A stretch of DNA of 64,000 nucleotides from contig CM056377.1 in the NCBI GenBank assembly GCA_029718625.1, forward strand, positions 112,493,641 through 112,557,640, given 5' to 3'. Both the position numbers and the translations under genes were made by a program. Shown piece by piece: positions 23,620 to 36,780 of this stretch; position 1 is the stretch's first letter, and each line of letters begins with the position of its first letter. The DNA comes from Synaphobranchus kaupii (taxonomy: Eukaryota; Chordata; Actinopteri; Anguilliformes; Synaphobranchidae). The notes beneath the pieces are model-generated. The model searched no databases. It saw only the letters and a list, made by a program, of their open reading frames with translations, and was not told the DNA's origin.

Positions 23620-24217
23620 TTTGGGCAGACACGCAATAATTTTCTGCGGTATCTTGAACAGTTAGCTCGTCACCGTGCTGGCAGCAGTGGCGTGTACGCC
23701 CCCTATTACATATTCATGTACACCAAAACTAAGCGTGCGCAGGGAGATATGGGATATGTGGTAAATAAGGCTGGAGCTGCTCTGGAGATGGAGCTGTTCT
23801 TGAGGGCCCATATCTCAAAAACCACAAATCCAATCTTTATGATTTTTTGGAAAATATTAAACATTAAATAGATTAGAATGCAGAAAACATGCAAATGCCT
23901 GACTGTGCTCCTTTAAATATCAGTGCCCAGTTAAATATATATTTTTATTGATTATTATATTTTATTGTTTGTCTGTGTTTTACTTATTTATAAGCTACCT
24001 ATAAATTGCTTTGGGCAACTGGGTAATGATAATGTTAAATTTAAATAATGACTCACCGTGGTGATAATAATAATGTAACAGGATATGCCAAAGATATAAC
24101 TCGCAGCAATGTGCAATTAGTGTGTATTTGCTGAACAGGCACACTTACCTGGGCTGATATATATATACTGCAGCCTTTATCTTTTCCAAATTTCCATTTA
24201 TTGTATTCTGCTGCACA

Positions 24218-24322
24218 TTTACATTGAAGTGATTGAAGTTAAGCACCATGCTCAAGGTTAGGATGACTGCCTTGCACAGGGAATCAGCCACATAACCTGC
24301 AGGTCACGAGACCCAGGCCCAT
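24218..24322 (-). repeat. Degenerate tRNA-derived SINE (reverse)
   Basis: Read in reverse, this fragment follows the same fish SINE as 36061-36287: AAGTTAAGCACCATGCTCAAG corresponds to the body's usual GGTTAAGTACCTTGCTCAAGG, followed by a B-box remnant near AACCTGCAGGTCACGAGAC. Old, heavily mutated. Confidence 0.5.
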
Positions 24323-25693
24323 CGCCGTCCTGCTGCCCACGTAATGTTACCGCAGCTCAGCCTCTTATGCGCTCGTCCGCAGCCCTGCAGTAACTTATCT
24401 CGCCAGCCAAATGAGTTTGCGGGCCTCGGTGTGCTGTTGCATGAATATCAGTCCACCTCTCTGGCTTATCAGTCACTCCGCTCCAGGTCCTCCGTAATGG
24501 CCTTAGATGCAGTATGGCCTTACATGCAGTATGGGAAGGGAGGGCCAGTCTGAGAAGAAGCTCTCATCCAGAGCTGGGAGCTGACCCCATTATTTCTGCT
24601 CGACACTGAAGCCGTCCTAGTTTTTATTACTTACTTATCACTGTGGTTATGCATTTTGCTCCTTTTAATTTGCTGAAACATTCTGCGAACTAGACAGATA
24701 CGGCGTCATTAGCACATGCCACAAAGAGAAACGTGTGTAATTGGAGAAACCAGACATGCACGTGAAGTCTATATTATTTCGGTTTTCTCACTCTGTGAGT
24801 TCTTTAGGTTATTTGTGCATTACACACTAACTCTTACTTAATGATCCGTTTCTTGAAAAGGAAAAAAAGTTTTAGGTTTGTTAAATGTTTTTTTAATTTT
24901 TTTATTCATCCTTCCTTTTGCCAGTTTACATACGTGAAACAGGATGTTAAATTAGGGTTTTCTGTGTGTGGCTTTTGTTGAGAACTTCAGCAGGATCAGG
25001 TATGACAACACTGACAAGGCTACTATAATTGTTGCTAGAAAGAGATGTCATCAGCTTCAGTCAAATTCAAATAGAAAAGGTATTTTCCACTCAACCACCC
25101 CTCTTGGAGATATCAAAAAAGCATCATCAACAACCTTTGGACTTTCAAGTTATGCAATGCCGGAGATAATAAATGATTAAAAGATGATCTGGAAACACAT
25201 CATCTAATATTCATCTTTTGTACAGGATGGAAGCTTCACTCCACACTGAAGTTGAAATCTCAATATGAATTGTATTATTATTTTTTTGAGTGTGTTGTCT
25301 CTTGTTCTGAAATCATTTACATAATTACTTTTAGTCAACACCCTGCTAACTAAACAACTTGCAGCCATGCATACATTTTGAAACATTCATGGTAATTTGT
25401 GGCAGACAGAAATAAAGAAGATAAGTAAAAGTAGACCTACTTTGACATTTAGCACTGCAGGCATCCCTGAATGCTCCCCAAATTACACCCTCAAACTGCC
25501 ACTGTTGCTTCGTCAAAACTTTGGGCTCGGAATTTCGTAAATAATTCCAGAAGAAGTGAAAGTGCTCAGTAGAAGTGCTTAACATCTTTGAGGAAATGTT
25601 AACATTACCCACAAAATAACCCTCTGCGCCAATAACTGTGCATCACATGGAAATCTCATGTCTGTGTTTGTTTTGCTGACCTTTGCAGACAGT

Positions 25694-27286
25694 GAGCCTA
25701 ATTCATGAAACGTGAGCAGAACAAATTTGTACGTAAATTGTTCTTATTAGCAAATTCGGCCGTTCATCAACGTTTGTATCTGAGATTTGTTCGCATGTAG
25801 CCTACTAACACATTTTACACACGCTCAGGACCACACATACCGCGTTCGTAAATTCAGAATGCCGGTAAATGTAGCTTCTGAGTGATAGCTAATTAGAATA
25901 TTAAGTTATTTTTATTTTCTGTTAAATTCACAGGACTAAATTTGGCCTTTTAAATACACAATTGTAAAAAGCAAACACTTTAGATCACACCTATTAATCA
26001 ATTGTAGGCTATGAAGCTGTTTAATTAGACCCATAACGTAGGATACCCTAATGAATGCTCCCTACTATTTTTTCTAAATCGCAAAAAAAAAAAAAAAGTC
26101 AATTCTACATGACCTTACATAGGCTATGCTAATTAAAACACACATTTAATCAATGAACGAAATTAGCTTTAAAGTGGCTTACATGTCTGTAGCCAGGGTT
26201 GCAATTGTGGTCAACAGCTTAATCCAGCTAATGCCAGTGTACATCCAGTTCCCCTACAAGATGCAAAGGTAAAGTGGGGTTTTTTATGAAATTGCCAGAG
26301 GTGGAAAGTCCAGGGGTCAGAAAGTAAAAGTCATGCCATGTGTTTCCTCCACCCATGAACTCAGCCAGCTGATTTCACTAATTAGTTCTACCTCCTGGCA
26401 GAATAATTGTGCTAATTAGCAAGTCCAAAATACTGGGAGGGACTTTTACCTTCTGAACCTGGATTTTACACCTCTGGAAATTGCCAACCTGTCCAATGTT
26501 GTCGGTGCCATAGACTGCACACCCCAGTGAACATTTTTGTTGAAAAGTCGGTGAAACGCCGTCTCGCGTTCAGGTTAAAAATCATGGTAAACCTGAGCTC
26601 GATTCTGGCTTTTGTTCAATGTGACCGCAATTAGAATGCACCAGAGAGATTGTAAAATAAGGTAGCCTATGATTTCCCGATTTCAAACCACAACTTGCAT
26701 GCACAGAACCCCAATAAAATTACAAAATGAATGTTTCATTTATTTCCAGGCTGCGATAAAGCAATGCGCTCGCTCGTCCGATGCGGACGTAGATGCGCAG
26801 CTATGCGGTTCTTCGCCTCCAATTTAATGTCAATCCATTTTTATTTTTTATTTTACTACTTTAACAGTTCGTGTGAGGGGTGATCCTGCATTGATGGTAG
26901 GCTACATGTTATCTCCTGCTAGGCCTTTAGCTACTTTCCCAGTTCATGACACCGGTACTGACAATACAAAACTATTTTTTTCTCCTTGATTGAACATCTG
27001 CTAATAAAACTTCGATTTCAGTGTTGGAATAATTATTCCCTTTGCTTTTTCTGGGCCAGTTTGACTAGGTATGGACCTTTAAATGGAAGTGACAGCCTCC
27101 ATATAAGGCAATTCATGGGCGTGGATTTATGCTAATCACAAAATGACGTGGACGCGCTTCGTACGTGAATACGAAAAAATCCGCCTTTCCCACACGGTTT
27201 GATGAACCCGGCGTTAATTTTTCGTACCAACTCGTTTCGTACATAATTGTACGCGCATATTTAGGAACGCAACATGAATGAGGCCC
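25694..27286. mobile_element. Harbinger-like inverted-terminal element
   Basis: The left end GAGCCTAATTCATGAA pairs with the right end TTCATGAATGAGGCCC with few mismatches, and AGT flanks both sides (25691-25693 and 27287-27289), a 3-bp duplication as in the PIF/Harbinger superfamily. Terminal GGGCCT-A-TT-ATGAA ends are frequent in fish Harbinger MITEs. No transposase or Myb-like frame is visible in the 1.6 kb. A smaller hAT MITE sits inside it. Confidence 0.7.
26296..26476. mobile_element. hAT MITE, 181 bp, nested
   Basis: The ends are CAGAGGTGGAAAGTCCAGG on the left and its imperfect complement on the right, with a perfect 8-bp target duplication GAAATTGC (26288-26295 and 26477-26484). CAGAGGTG ends are shared with Tol2-like hAT elements. 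Noncoding and non-autonomous. Confidence 0.92.
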
Positions 27287-27388
27287 AGTGTGTGCTGTTC
27301 ATAGAATGGATTACATTATTTTCTAAACAGTCTATAATGGATCCCAGAGCCTACACAGTTACATTGAGACCCACACACAGACCCTCAT

Positions 27389-27473
27389 ACACACAGACAC
27401 ACACACACAGACACACACACACACACACACTCGCACGCAAACACACGCACGCACTCTCTCACACTCACACTTG
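27389..27473. repeat. CA microsatellite with CG and CT interruptions
   Basis: Imperfect CA repeat; histidine-rich frames over it are not genes. Confidence 0.9.
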
Positions 27474-29042
27474 CGACTGAGACCAAAGAGAATAGCTAAA
27501 AAGTATTCAGATGGTTCATTTCATCTTCAAGTTGGCCAGTTGCCAGCTTTCTCAAATGAATATGGAACAGATGAGGGGGAGAAACATCCACAAGTGAAAC
27601 AGATGTCAACGTGCCAACAGGCAGAGAAATTGAAATTTGAATGGAGCATGCTACATGCAGGTTAAGACACTTGAGTAAACAAAGAAACATTGTCACTTGT
27701 ATCAATGAGATTTTCACTCAAGCTAATAATGCCACACACACAAGATTGTCAAACAAGAATTTAACACACTAAATTGCAAGTAAAATGTTTTTGGGGAAAT
27801 GTCAGTGCATTCACATCTGTGTGGACTTTGTTTCCATTGTGGACCTTTTCTGGCGTTGTAAACTAAGCTTCAAGGTATGTTGTACAGCAGTAGTACTCTT
27901 TAGTGGCACAAGGTTAACACTTTAGATGTGGGTTAAATCCCTTGTTCCTGCTCATTTTGTTCTATTACAGTTTTTTTTTTTTACAATTGGTTACAAGCAT
28001 TTCTCAATACTGAGTTCACCCTTTTTTTCCACACAATTAGCATAACAGCAGTCTCATGTGGACCCAACGATGAATGATTTTCTCATTTCTTTGACACAAA
28101 TGGTTGCATTCAGTGACCACATCTTTCAAAATTATAGAATAATTTTCTCACTCAAACTAAACTACCCGCAGAACTGTATGCATCTACAACCCATTAAATT
28201 TAAGCTGAAACCCAAGCATACAAAATTCAAGCGGGCAGCTGTTCGCTAAATCGCAAATACTATGCTGATACACTGTATATATTCTAAATCCTGTTGGAAG
28301 TTTTGTTTCAATCACTTTTCATTTTGCATATTTTTTACTTACCGTATGCTAAAAACCTTGGCAATTTAGCATTTCCTGCAGGGTTTCTATTGTGTATGAC
28401 TCCCTCCTCCCTTGATTGTATTGTTACAATGTGTTGCTGTCGTGTATGGTGCAGTCTAATCTCATGCTGTTTTGCAAGAGAAAGTCTCTAAAAAAAAGAC
28501 ATATACATGTACTGTACTATAAAGTAACCAAAGATCCACGTACACTGACACTCACTGCATTATTGGTTGTTGTCCATATTGTTTTCTATGTTGAATGTAC
28601 TAAATAATACAATCAGTAAGTAACAGGGTAACAAAAGGATGCATACAAAAGAAAAAAAATAAAGAGAGCACAAAATGATTTGCTACTAACAAGGGTTCAC
28701 ATAAGATTTAGCATCTACTGTATTGATACCTGTTGTTAGTGTTTTTTTTAGGTTATTGTTTTATGACTGGAAAAAGTGCTCTTCTTGGGAGATGGCAAGT
28801 GCTGGTTCTTTGGTGGAATGATTTGATTTTGAGACACGGATGTTGTGTTTTGTACGCTTTTCTGCATTTTGGGCATGAAATTAGCTATTGTGCCAATCTG
28901 CATTTAGTGCAGAGAGTTGTGGGAAGAGTTTTGAAAAGGTGAATTCAGCATTGAAAAATGCTTGTAATTATGTGTCTTTGCTATAAAATTGTAAGCTTCA
29001 TTCACTTGTATTACAGAATGATACAGTATAATGTTATTCTAC

Positions 29043-29045
<3 letters not shown>

Positions 29046-29098
<53 letters not shown>
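29046..29098. repeat. TA microsatellite
   Basis: About 26 uninterrupted TA units, self-complementary, prone to unwinding and length change. Confidence 0.95.
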
Positions 29099-29101
<3 letters not shown>

Positions 29102-29496
29102 AGCAAATGGTTAATAATGAGCAAACATAGAAAGGTATGATATCTCCTTTCTGCAGTACCATTTGTGTGAAGTATTTCAGTTGGAGGGGAATGATTATCT
29201 CGTCTCAGTGCTTCTTGGGCTGCAGTGACAGCTGAAAATGGTGAGCTCCACGCACCTGTCGAGTAGAACAAGGAAGCGATGGTGGCTTGCGCACAGAAAG
29301 TTTTGAGCTGTGATCCTGCAATGGGCACAGGAAGGTGCCCTCCTTTGACTTATTTTAGTTATTACACTTAGCCCTCTGTCAGCGCTATTCAGATTTTACA
29401 AGAGGTGCAAGATTTTTTAGATACCATCAAAATAGTTAATATCACTGATGTTAATAACTGTAGAAGGAATATGTTTTCTTTTTATGGTAGTGGAAT

Positions 29497-29549
29497 GGGG
29501 GGGGTGATACAAAAATAGTGTAATCTTGGGCGGGGGGGGGCGGGGGGGG
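29497..29549 (+). repeat. Clustered G-runs, quadruplex-prone
   Basis: G8 at 29497-29504, then GGG-C-G9-C-G8 at 29528-29549. The second cluster meets the usual pattern for an intramolecular G-quadruplex on the transcribed (sense) strand of the intron. Confidence 0.8.
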
Positions 29550-32500
29550 TTCTTACATTCACTGACAGGCCACTTCTGGCTTTCCAGCTGTTCACAGAGG
29601 TATAATGTATTCACAAATTAAAGACTTGACCTGGACCCCCTGGAAATGGTTGTGTAGTTTGTAATTATGTTCTTTGCCCGGCCTTCAAAGGGTCCTGAAC
29701 TATAATGGGAACCTGTGCACAATATAAGCAGTTTTCTAGACAAGACTACTCGTGTCCATTCTGCCCTTTTCACCCGTAAATGAACAGCAGTTTGCCATGG
29801 AGCTCACTCTCAATAGGTCGTCCAGTCCCCGTGGAGTAGCTTGCGTTTTTAGAACAATGACAGCTATAGATTACATTAGTCAACTCTGGGACAATTCAAC
29901 CATACAGCAGTCCACGTAGAATATTAATGAAGCTGATTTTATAGGGTAATTGTTTCTCTATATTTTTTCAGCATTGTGCTCCCTCTTTATATAATGTCAT
30001 TAAGTTGGCTTGCAAAAAACAGCTTTTGCTGTTCTCCTTATTAGCTTATTTATTGTCCGTATTCTTATACTACCTCAATTTTCTTACGCTACTCCTCCTA
30101 CTGCTGTTCATCCAGACCTACCAAATTTAGCCATTATTTTCAACTAGTTTGGGATTCAGTTGCTTGTGCTTTTTGTGTCAATAGCTCAAATATTATTTTA
30201 TATTGAAACAATTCCCATTGATTGAACGCACTTGCTGCTGACATCACAATTGGACACTAGTAGCTGCCACAGATACAGACCGTCTCTCTTGCAAAGTTTC
30301 TAATCGACAACATTTCTGGCAAGTTGAGTAGCATTAGCGACATCAATGCAAGTTCACCCAAACTAATGTAAATTATTGCGAGCCAATGCGTTTTTCAACA
30401 TTAGCTTTTTCAAGCCTGACTATATGGCAAAATACAAAGTTTGTTTGTATTTTTGTTTGTATTTGGACACATTACTCAGGGATGTGTTTGCAATTAATTG
30501 GTTAGCTGTGGTAAACAGACATAAGCTTGGAAATGACCTTTCTGAGGGGATCATCATTTTGCAGCCAACACAGCCCCAGTGCATACACCGCAGGACGGCT
30601 AATGATACAGCGATGAGATGGCCTGCCAGGCGGGCCGTGATGTGAATACAGATCTCGCAGTGTTAGGCCAGCGATCTGTAGGTTAGGCCAGATACTCGCA
30701 TCGTTCGATCTTGAGTGTGGACCGTTCGTGTTCTGTGGTATCGTCTCATTGCGCTATGACATCTCAAAGCACTTCACAGACTGCCCAGGCCCAGGCTGCC
30801 AAAAGCAAGCCAAGTGCAACATATGCAAGGAAAATGTAGTCGGAATAGAAAGGAGCTATGGATCCTGACTCAGCGACGTGGCCGTTCACTCCTGGCAGAT
30901 ACCGGGCAGACTAATTAAACTGGTGACAAGAGAATGAAGAGATTTAGGCTAAAGCAACAGCCTGTGCATATCGTTTCCAGTCAGGGCCATGGGTGTAGGA
31001 TCGATAGCAATGTGACATATAATGTATTCAATTTCCCCAGTGTTAGCAGCACGGGCAATTATAATTGTAGATAATCTAAATTTATTTCAACTTCCTACAA
31101 ACTGACTGAATGGTCATCGTGGGATGTGCTGAAATCTCATTTGATTATGTCATGTTTTAGCGCTTTGACGTAATAGTACATTGAATATGGGTCAGTATTG
31201 GATGAATTAGCAACTTAGTATATCACGACCCACTCAATGCCAGGCTTAGCAGCACAAGAGTGGAAAATTAGCCACCTGGTCTGGCGGGACTGAGAGCAAT
31301 GTTTTGGTGCCAGGTTCAGCAGAGCACTACTGCTGTCATGTAGACCTCAGCAATTTTCCCTAGATGGGGGAAGTCCGTCGTGACAGCTCTAGGTTTTATT
31401 TCCAGTTTAGTGACTTATATAACAAGTACGCTTCAAAAACAATTTTTCAGAGTAAAAAAAAGTTGCAAAGGCACTTCAAGATAGAAAATCCCCAGGCACA
31501 TTTTGAAAGTCTAGTCACGTGTTTACTGGATGGTGAAGGAAATAGGCAATGTATTTTTGGCCTGAAGGGAGATTAACATATAAATTAAAAAGCCCTGCTA
31601 TGAAGGGTATTTAGAGTGACTCCTGTCACACATTAATCAGCTGCCCTAAACCCAAATGCTCTCTGACCCAAAGGACTGTCAGCCTTCGTCCTCTAATAAC
31701 TGTGTAATAACTGTGTGAATCAGTGGTCTCACTTGGTTTGTTTCTGTGGCTAGAATTTTCTAGCTATTGTTCTGTGGCATTAATTTTCTAGCTATTTACA
31801 AGGGGATCCAGAAATGTCACCAGCTGGAAAAAGCTAAGATGTACTGTCAGGATATCTCCAGTTTACCTCACAACTTTATAACTTATGTAAATTATAAATT
31901 TATGAATTACTTTATTTGAGCAATGCTGCGCCTCCTGAAGAAGAAAGCCAATATATGTTATATCAGTCCTATCATCTTTTCCCTTTTATAGTGCCGCATT
32001 CCCGAAATTGATTTTTATGTTAAGTAAGGGCCCCCTGTGAATTAGTCACAGTTACACCTGTCTGAAATGGCTTGCACCCAGTGCTTTTTGGAACAGTTAG
32101 CATTGACTACAAGCACACAGAAGTGTGAATTAGCTGCATGTGCTTCCGCATATAGCTCACCCACCAGATATACACTCATTATAACTGCACAACAACTGAA
32201 CATTATGACAGCATTTTTTTTCTTCTCATGTTCACAAATGTGTAACTCTTTAAAAACAATTGCATTTGCTGTAAAAGGAGGGAAGTGTCGTGGCTCACAG
32301 TAGAGGTCCCTCGATGCACCACACAAAAGTGCAAGGAGTAAGCTGGTGTGACTCAAAGCCATGGAGACCAGATGGAGCCTAGACAGGAAGGAGGCTTGTG
32401 ATCAACACTGACAACAGTAATTGACTTGAGATGGTGGCGAATCCTAAGGCAGATATTGCTGTTTGCTTTTAATTCCTCATTGCCATTGTGCCGCAGAACC

Positions 32501-34314
32501 ATAGGAGACCTGTGCTTAACAGTGGCAAGTCCCCCACAGTAACCATAAGGAGAAGAGCTTCCACATGAGTTTTCACCAGCAGTCATATCTTGCTTCCTGT
32601 TGGTTAGTTCATAATGAACCAAGCATTATTTTTCAAAGAGGTATTTGATATGTTCACATGGACACACATTGTACTTCATTGACACAGTTTGTTTCGTTAC
32701 AGACTGAAAGTTCAACGTTATTCGCCGTGGTTAACCCTCCAAGTGGAGGCCTGGAATAGTGGCCAATCACGAAAAAAGGGAAACATGGGGGTCGCCTTGA
32801 CAACCTTCCAGCTGCACTCCGTCTCCTCTGCACAGAGTCCGTCCCTGGTGCATTTATGCATTTTTTTCAGCCGAAGGGCTGCCTCTCATGAAGGCTTAAT
32901 GAGAACGCACTCTGTCATTTGATGCCTCCTTCATAGTCACACGGCCGCAATCAACCCCTTTCATCTCTTGAAAAAAACGACTCCCTTTAGGTTATAGCAA
33001 ATCACAGGATGATGATTACGGGCTGCTATATGACACTCTTGTAATGTTATCACAAAGAGCAGAACGTTCCACCGACTAAACCCTTTACTAAAGCAGTAAA
33101 AATGTTCTGTTTTAAAATCTCACAAAAATGAACAAAGAAATTACAGTCTTATTTGTGTTGTGTTATTTGTGTTGTTCATCTTGGATGACATTGGTATGAT
33201 TATTAGTTTTTCGAAAATCCAATTAATTATAATTTAATTAATGCTATTAAGTTTGCATAGCCTATACTAGTGTAATATTTATTTTAAGAAATCATAGTTG
33301 TACAATACTGTACACTGCATGAGAGTACATTCCTTGAAAAGGTGTGCTCACTTTTTATAATGATACTCATCTGGAATGTTGTAAACTGGAATATTATCTC
33401 AGCATTTCTGAAGTGAACCTTTGCAGTATCTCATTTATGACGTTTGATTGTACAGTACCACGGTCTACTACTACCACAACATTGAAAATATATGAATGAA
33501 AGTAATGTAAGGCCATTAGGAATGCCTAAGCCAAGTCGATCAAGTATGAGCTGTAATACATGATTTTCCTCTGTGATTGTAATCGGGAAGAAATAACTTC
33601 CAGAAGCTTTGAATTATGGTTGAGCACTTGATGATAATGTGAAAGTGGCGAGTTGTCAAGGTCATCTTCGTGAGCAGCAATGACTCCTCTCCTCCGTGAC
33701 TCATGCGTGTAAGGTAGGGATGAGTCAGAGTATTAGAAAATTCAATGAATCATTCATGGGGCCGCAATTGACATTTAATTCTTTTTTTCCCTGCGCTACA
33801 AACGAGCAGAACTTTTAATGACGGTTACTGTTTAGTGCCTTAAATATGTGAGGATGTGTCTAGAAAGGATACAGGATTTCAGGGAGTTATCTCCGTTGTC
33901 GCCATAGTTTGTCGTCAAGTTAGAATCATTTTGTGGCTGCTGACTCTAAAAACGGATGCATTTTCGAAGATATAGCCAAGCAGACGGCTATTAAGCTGTC
34001 CGTAACTACCATGCATGAATGCTCATTAATTGAAAGTAAAAGCATGTAACGTTGTGTAGTATTTATGCCGCATGGACGCTAGTAGTAGAAAGTATGGAAA
34101 ACATAGCTACATTAAGTTAGCTATGCTAAGAGATGTTTGGCTTCAAATGAGAGAAAAATATTTCATGTTTATTCTTTATTCTTTAATGTTTTTGGGTCAA
34201 TAGCAAAGTGACACATTGGCCACATGTGCAGGCCTCTGCACAAATGTCTGCAGTTTGGTCATACCCGTTTGTTTCTTCTGTGCTCTCATGTGGCATTAAA
34301 TACACAGTCTTATG

Positions 34315-34401
34315 CACACACGCGCACGCACACACACACACACACACACGCGCGCACTCACACACGCACACACGCGCACACACACACACACACACGCGCG
34401 C
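34315..34401. repeat. CA microsatellite with CG interruptions
   Basis: Alternating CA with several CGCG blocks, a purine-pyrimidine alternation that can adopt Z-DNA. Confidence 0.92.
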
Positions 34402-35404
34402 AACCATTCAGGCTGGACTTCATTACTGTAGAGGTAGAGGCACCTTGTATCACAATTGTGTCTGAACCAAATTGAAAATTGATGCACAGTTATTTTGGTT
34501 CTGTTGGTGAAGTATGCCTATACCACTCTTTATAATTTAAGAATCTGCTTTAAAGGTTCTGTCTCTGGACGCCCAGCGTCTAGCTTTTAAATCATTCATA
34601 GAGTTTCTAGGCATAAAATGATCCACAAATGTTTCATGCAGTTGGATTGGAGATATGAAGCTTTTTAAAAAAATCAGAAATCATTATGAGTGGTTTCACA
34701 GTGGCCGCTAATCAGCACCTTGTATTGCAGGTGCATGTATAATACCATAGCAGGAGGTAATTGATGTTCAAGAATAAGCCTCTAATGCTCATTTCATATT
34801 ATTCCTTAGTATTGTAATGCAAAAATCTCATTAAACTAAAATTATATTACAACCCATTTTTATCTGAGAGTTCAGAGTGATTATGTTCATTAGGTTTTTC
34901 ATTTACTTTGAAAATTGCCCCGAGCTATAAATATCTTGAATGGCCCTCTATCTAATAAAACATATCAGCTTATAATATATTGATATGAATAAAGAACACA
35001 GGAAAAGTATATAGACATTTAGCTGTGAATGATTAATATTCCGTAGTTTGAGAAGCCATTAGCACTGTGCAATGCAAATGTTTTGTTGGTCTGATGCTGC
35101 TGCCATGTTATTGTGTGGGGGGAAGAGATCAATACAAAAATGAAAACAGTGGAAAAAAATGTGTGGAAATATATTCCATTGTCACTGATTGTGTGGTTGC
35201 ATTGACAGTTCCGGAATATATTACACTTCTACACCAACCGATATTTAGTCAGTCCACATTAAAGAGACTGCGCAGATTTAAGACCTGCTCTGAAAGGGAT
35301 TCCTCATGGGCTTATGGGTCTGTGTTCAGATGCGCTTTGATCGTTCTTAGTCATACTGACATCTGCTGTAAGTGCTCCGTGTACAATACGTAAGTCCAAA
35401 TACC

Positions 35405-35539
35405 CAGGTGAAAAAAGATTATACTTGAAATGTACTTTTTCAAAGTGTACTTTTGGTAGTCTTTGTAGTAATTATGTACTTTGTGCTAAATTGGCAGCGC
35501 GTATTTTTATAACTCTAAAGTATACCCGTTTTTCACCTG
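35405..35539 (-). mobile_element. Short deletion derivative of the CAGGTGAAAA element (family B)
   Basis: It begins CAGGTGAAAAAAGATTATAC and ends with the complement of the same terminus. Its first ~95 bases are the reverse complement of the right end of the 458-bp copy at 46548-47005; the interior is missing. Noncoding MITE. Confidence 0.8.
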
Positions 35540-36060
35540 AGCGGCAAACACTACCGCTCCATTTGCTTGGATGCACGTTCTTTGTGTTTTCTGCCGTTTT
35601 CCTTTTCACTTTGTAAACATTTGCCACAGCCTTTGTAACTCTGCTAAATGTGTTTCAGTCAAACCCATTTAAAGACTTTATGTCTGCTCATAAATCGCCA
35701 CTAGTGCAGAGAAACCCAGTGGGCATGCAGCACAAGGGCTCGCTCACCTTCATTTTTTGGCTTCAAATGATTCGTAAGAAAAAATTACTTAATAATCACA
35801 AGGCCCATGACACCCAGTCTCCAACAATCGAGACCAAATTAAGAATATATAAACTTAAATATAAATAATATATTAATTAACTTTGCATGCTCAACTGTGA
35901 TAGTAGAAGCTCTTTGTACATATTTGTGTTAGTATGTTTTTCTGTCAGTACTCACCTTGATTAGCCAATATACCTTTTTTACATTGACATTGATGCTGAG
36001 ATGTCTAGACATCCTTGGGATTTTCTTTGATCCTTTTACATTATATACAGCTGGGTGTGT

Positions 36061-36287
36061 ATGGGCAGCAGTATAGTATAATGGTTCAGGAGCTGGCATT
36101 GTAACCGAAAGGTTGCAGGTTCGATTCCCAGCCTGAATCTCTTCAGTATATATAGCTGTAATTAATTACATAATATGTAAAAAATGTCGCGCTGGATAAG
36201 GGCGTCTGCTAAATGCTTGTAATGTAAATATATATATAATGTATATGTATATATAATGGATAAAATGTAAATATAATATAATGGATG
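36061..36287 (+). repeat. tRNA-derived SINE
   Basis: The head has RNA polymerase III promoter boxes: an A-box-like AGTATAGTATAATGGTTCAG and a B box GGTTCGATTCC at 36119-36129. The tail has the widespread fish SINE segment CTGGATAAGGGCGTCTGCTA followed by AATGTAA-type repeats. Part of the body between the tRNA region and the tail is deleted relative to other copies. It is not a functional tRNA gene: no acceptor stem closes. Confidence 0.85.
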
Positions 36288-36505
36288 TCTGAAGTCACCG
36301 ACACCCTTCATCATGTGTACTGCATAGAGCATGTCAATTTGAATGGAGTGGAATGCATTTTGGGTATTTTTTAGGATAAGTGCTTATAACTGCCTATTTT
36401 TTATTTATTTATTTATTTATTTTTTCAATTTCCTTCCCGAGCAGCTATTACGCAGGCCATGCAAGTCATTTGTCATACAGTTCCTGAAGTACACTGGGTC
36501 TAGAT

Positions 36506-36780
36506 CAGGGGGGTGCACAACTAATCGGTTTCAGGATTTTGTACCAACTTCTGCTCTTAATTATTTAATTGGCTCAATCATATCTTGATCTGCCATTTGT
36601 ATAAGCACCAGCTACAGCCACAGACTGCAAGTGTATCCTAAAGATTTCACTGTACTGAAGAACAGGAGTGAATCAGCGTAGTTTATCGAGCTGTCAGAAA
36701 ACTACAACTAAGTTAATTGGTTGGAATGAAATCCAGCATGCAGCTCCACCCTCCAGGACCGGAGTTGAGCAACCGTTGTT
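36506..36780. repeat. Fish inverted-terminal repeat fragment
   Basis: The left terminus CAGGGGGGTGCACAACT and the right terminus CCTCCAGGACCGGAGTTGAG read as the two degraded ends of a common fish element whose intact end is roughly CAGGGGTGCTCAACTCCGG. Noncoding; family not named. Confidence 0.5.

Larger units (their letters stand above)
19504..23912. mobile_element. TTAA-flanked composite transposon with P2X7-ballast-like and THAP genes (Kolobok-like)
   Basis: The ends are a perfect 13-bp inverted repeat, AGGAGCACAGTCA, and each end abuts TTAA (19500-19503 and 23913-23916), the expected target duplication. Inside are a plus-strand two-exon gene (21574-23403) with a P2X7-type ballast domain and a minus-strand THAP gene (start codon at 23619), converging on each other. 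Two later insertions are nested in it: a hAT element at 19809-21514 and a TA-flanked element at 22212-23185. Without them the element is about 1.7 kb. Known: Kolobok transposons duplicate TTAA and encode a THAP protein besides a transposase. No transposase is visible here, so it would depend on one supplied in trans. The Kolobok assignment is inference; piggyBac is the main alternative for TTAA. Confidence 0.78.

Noticed and set aside
36061..36140. Possible tRNA gene
   Set aside because: Pol III boxes are present but no acceptor stem closes, and the SINE tail follows.
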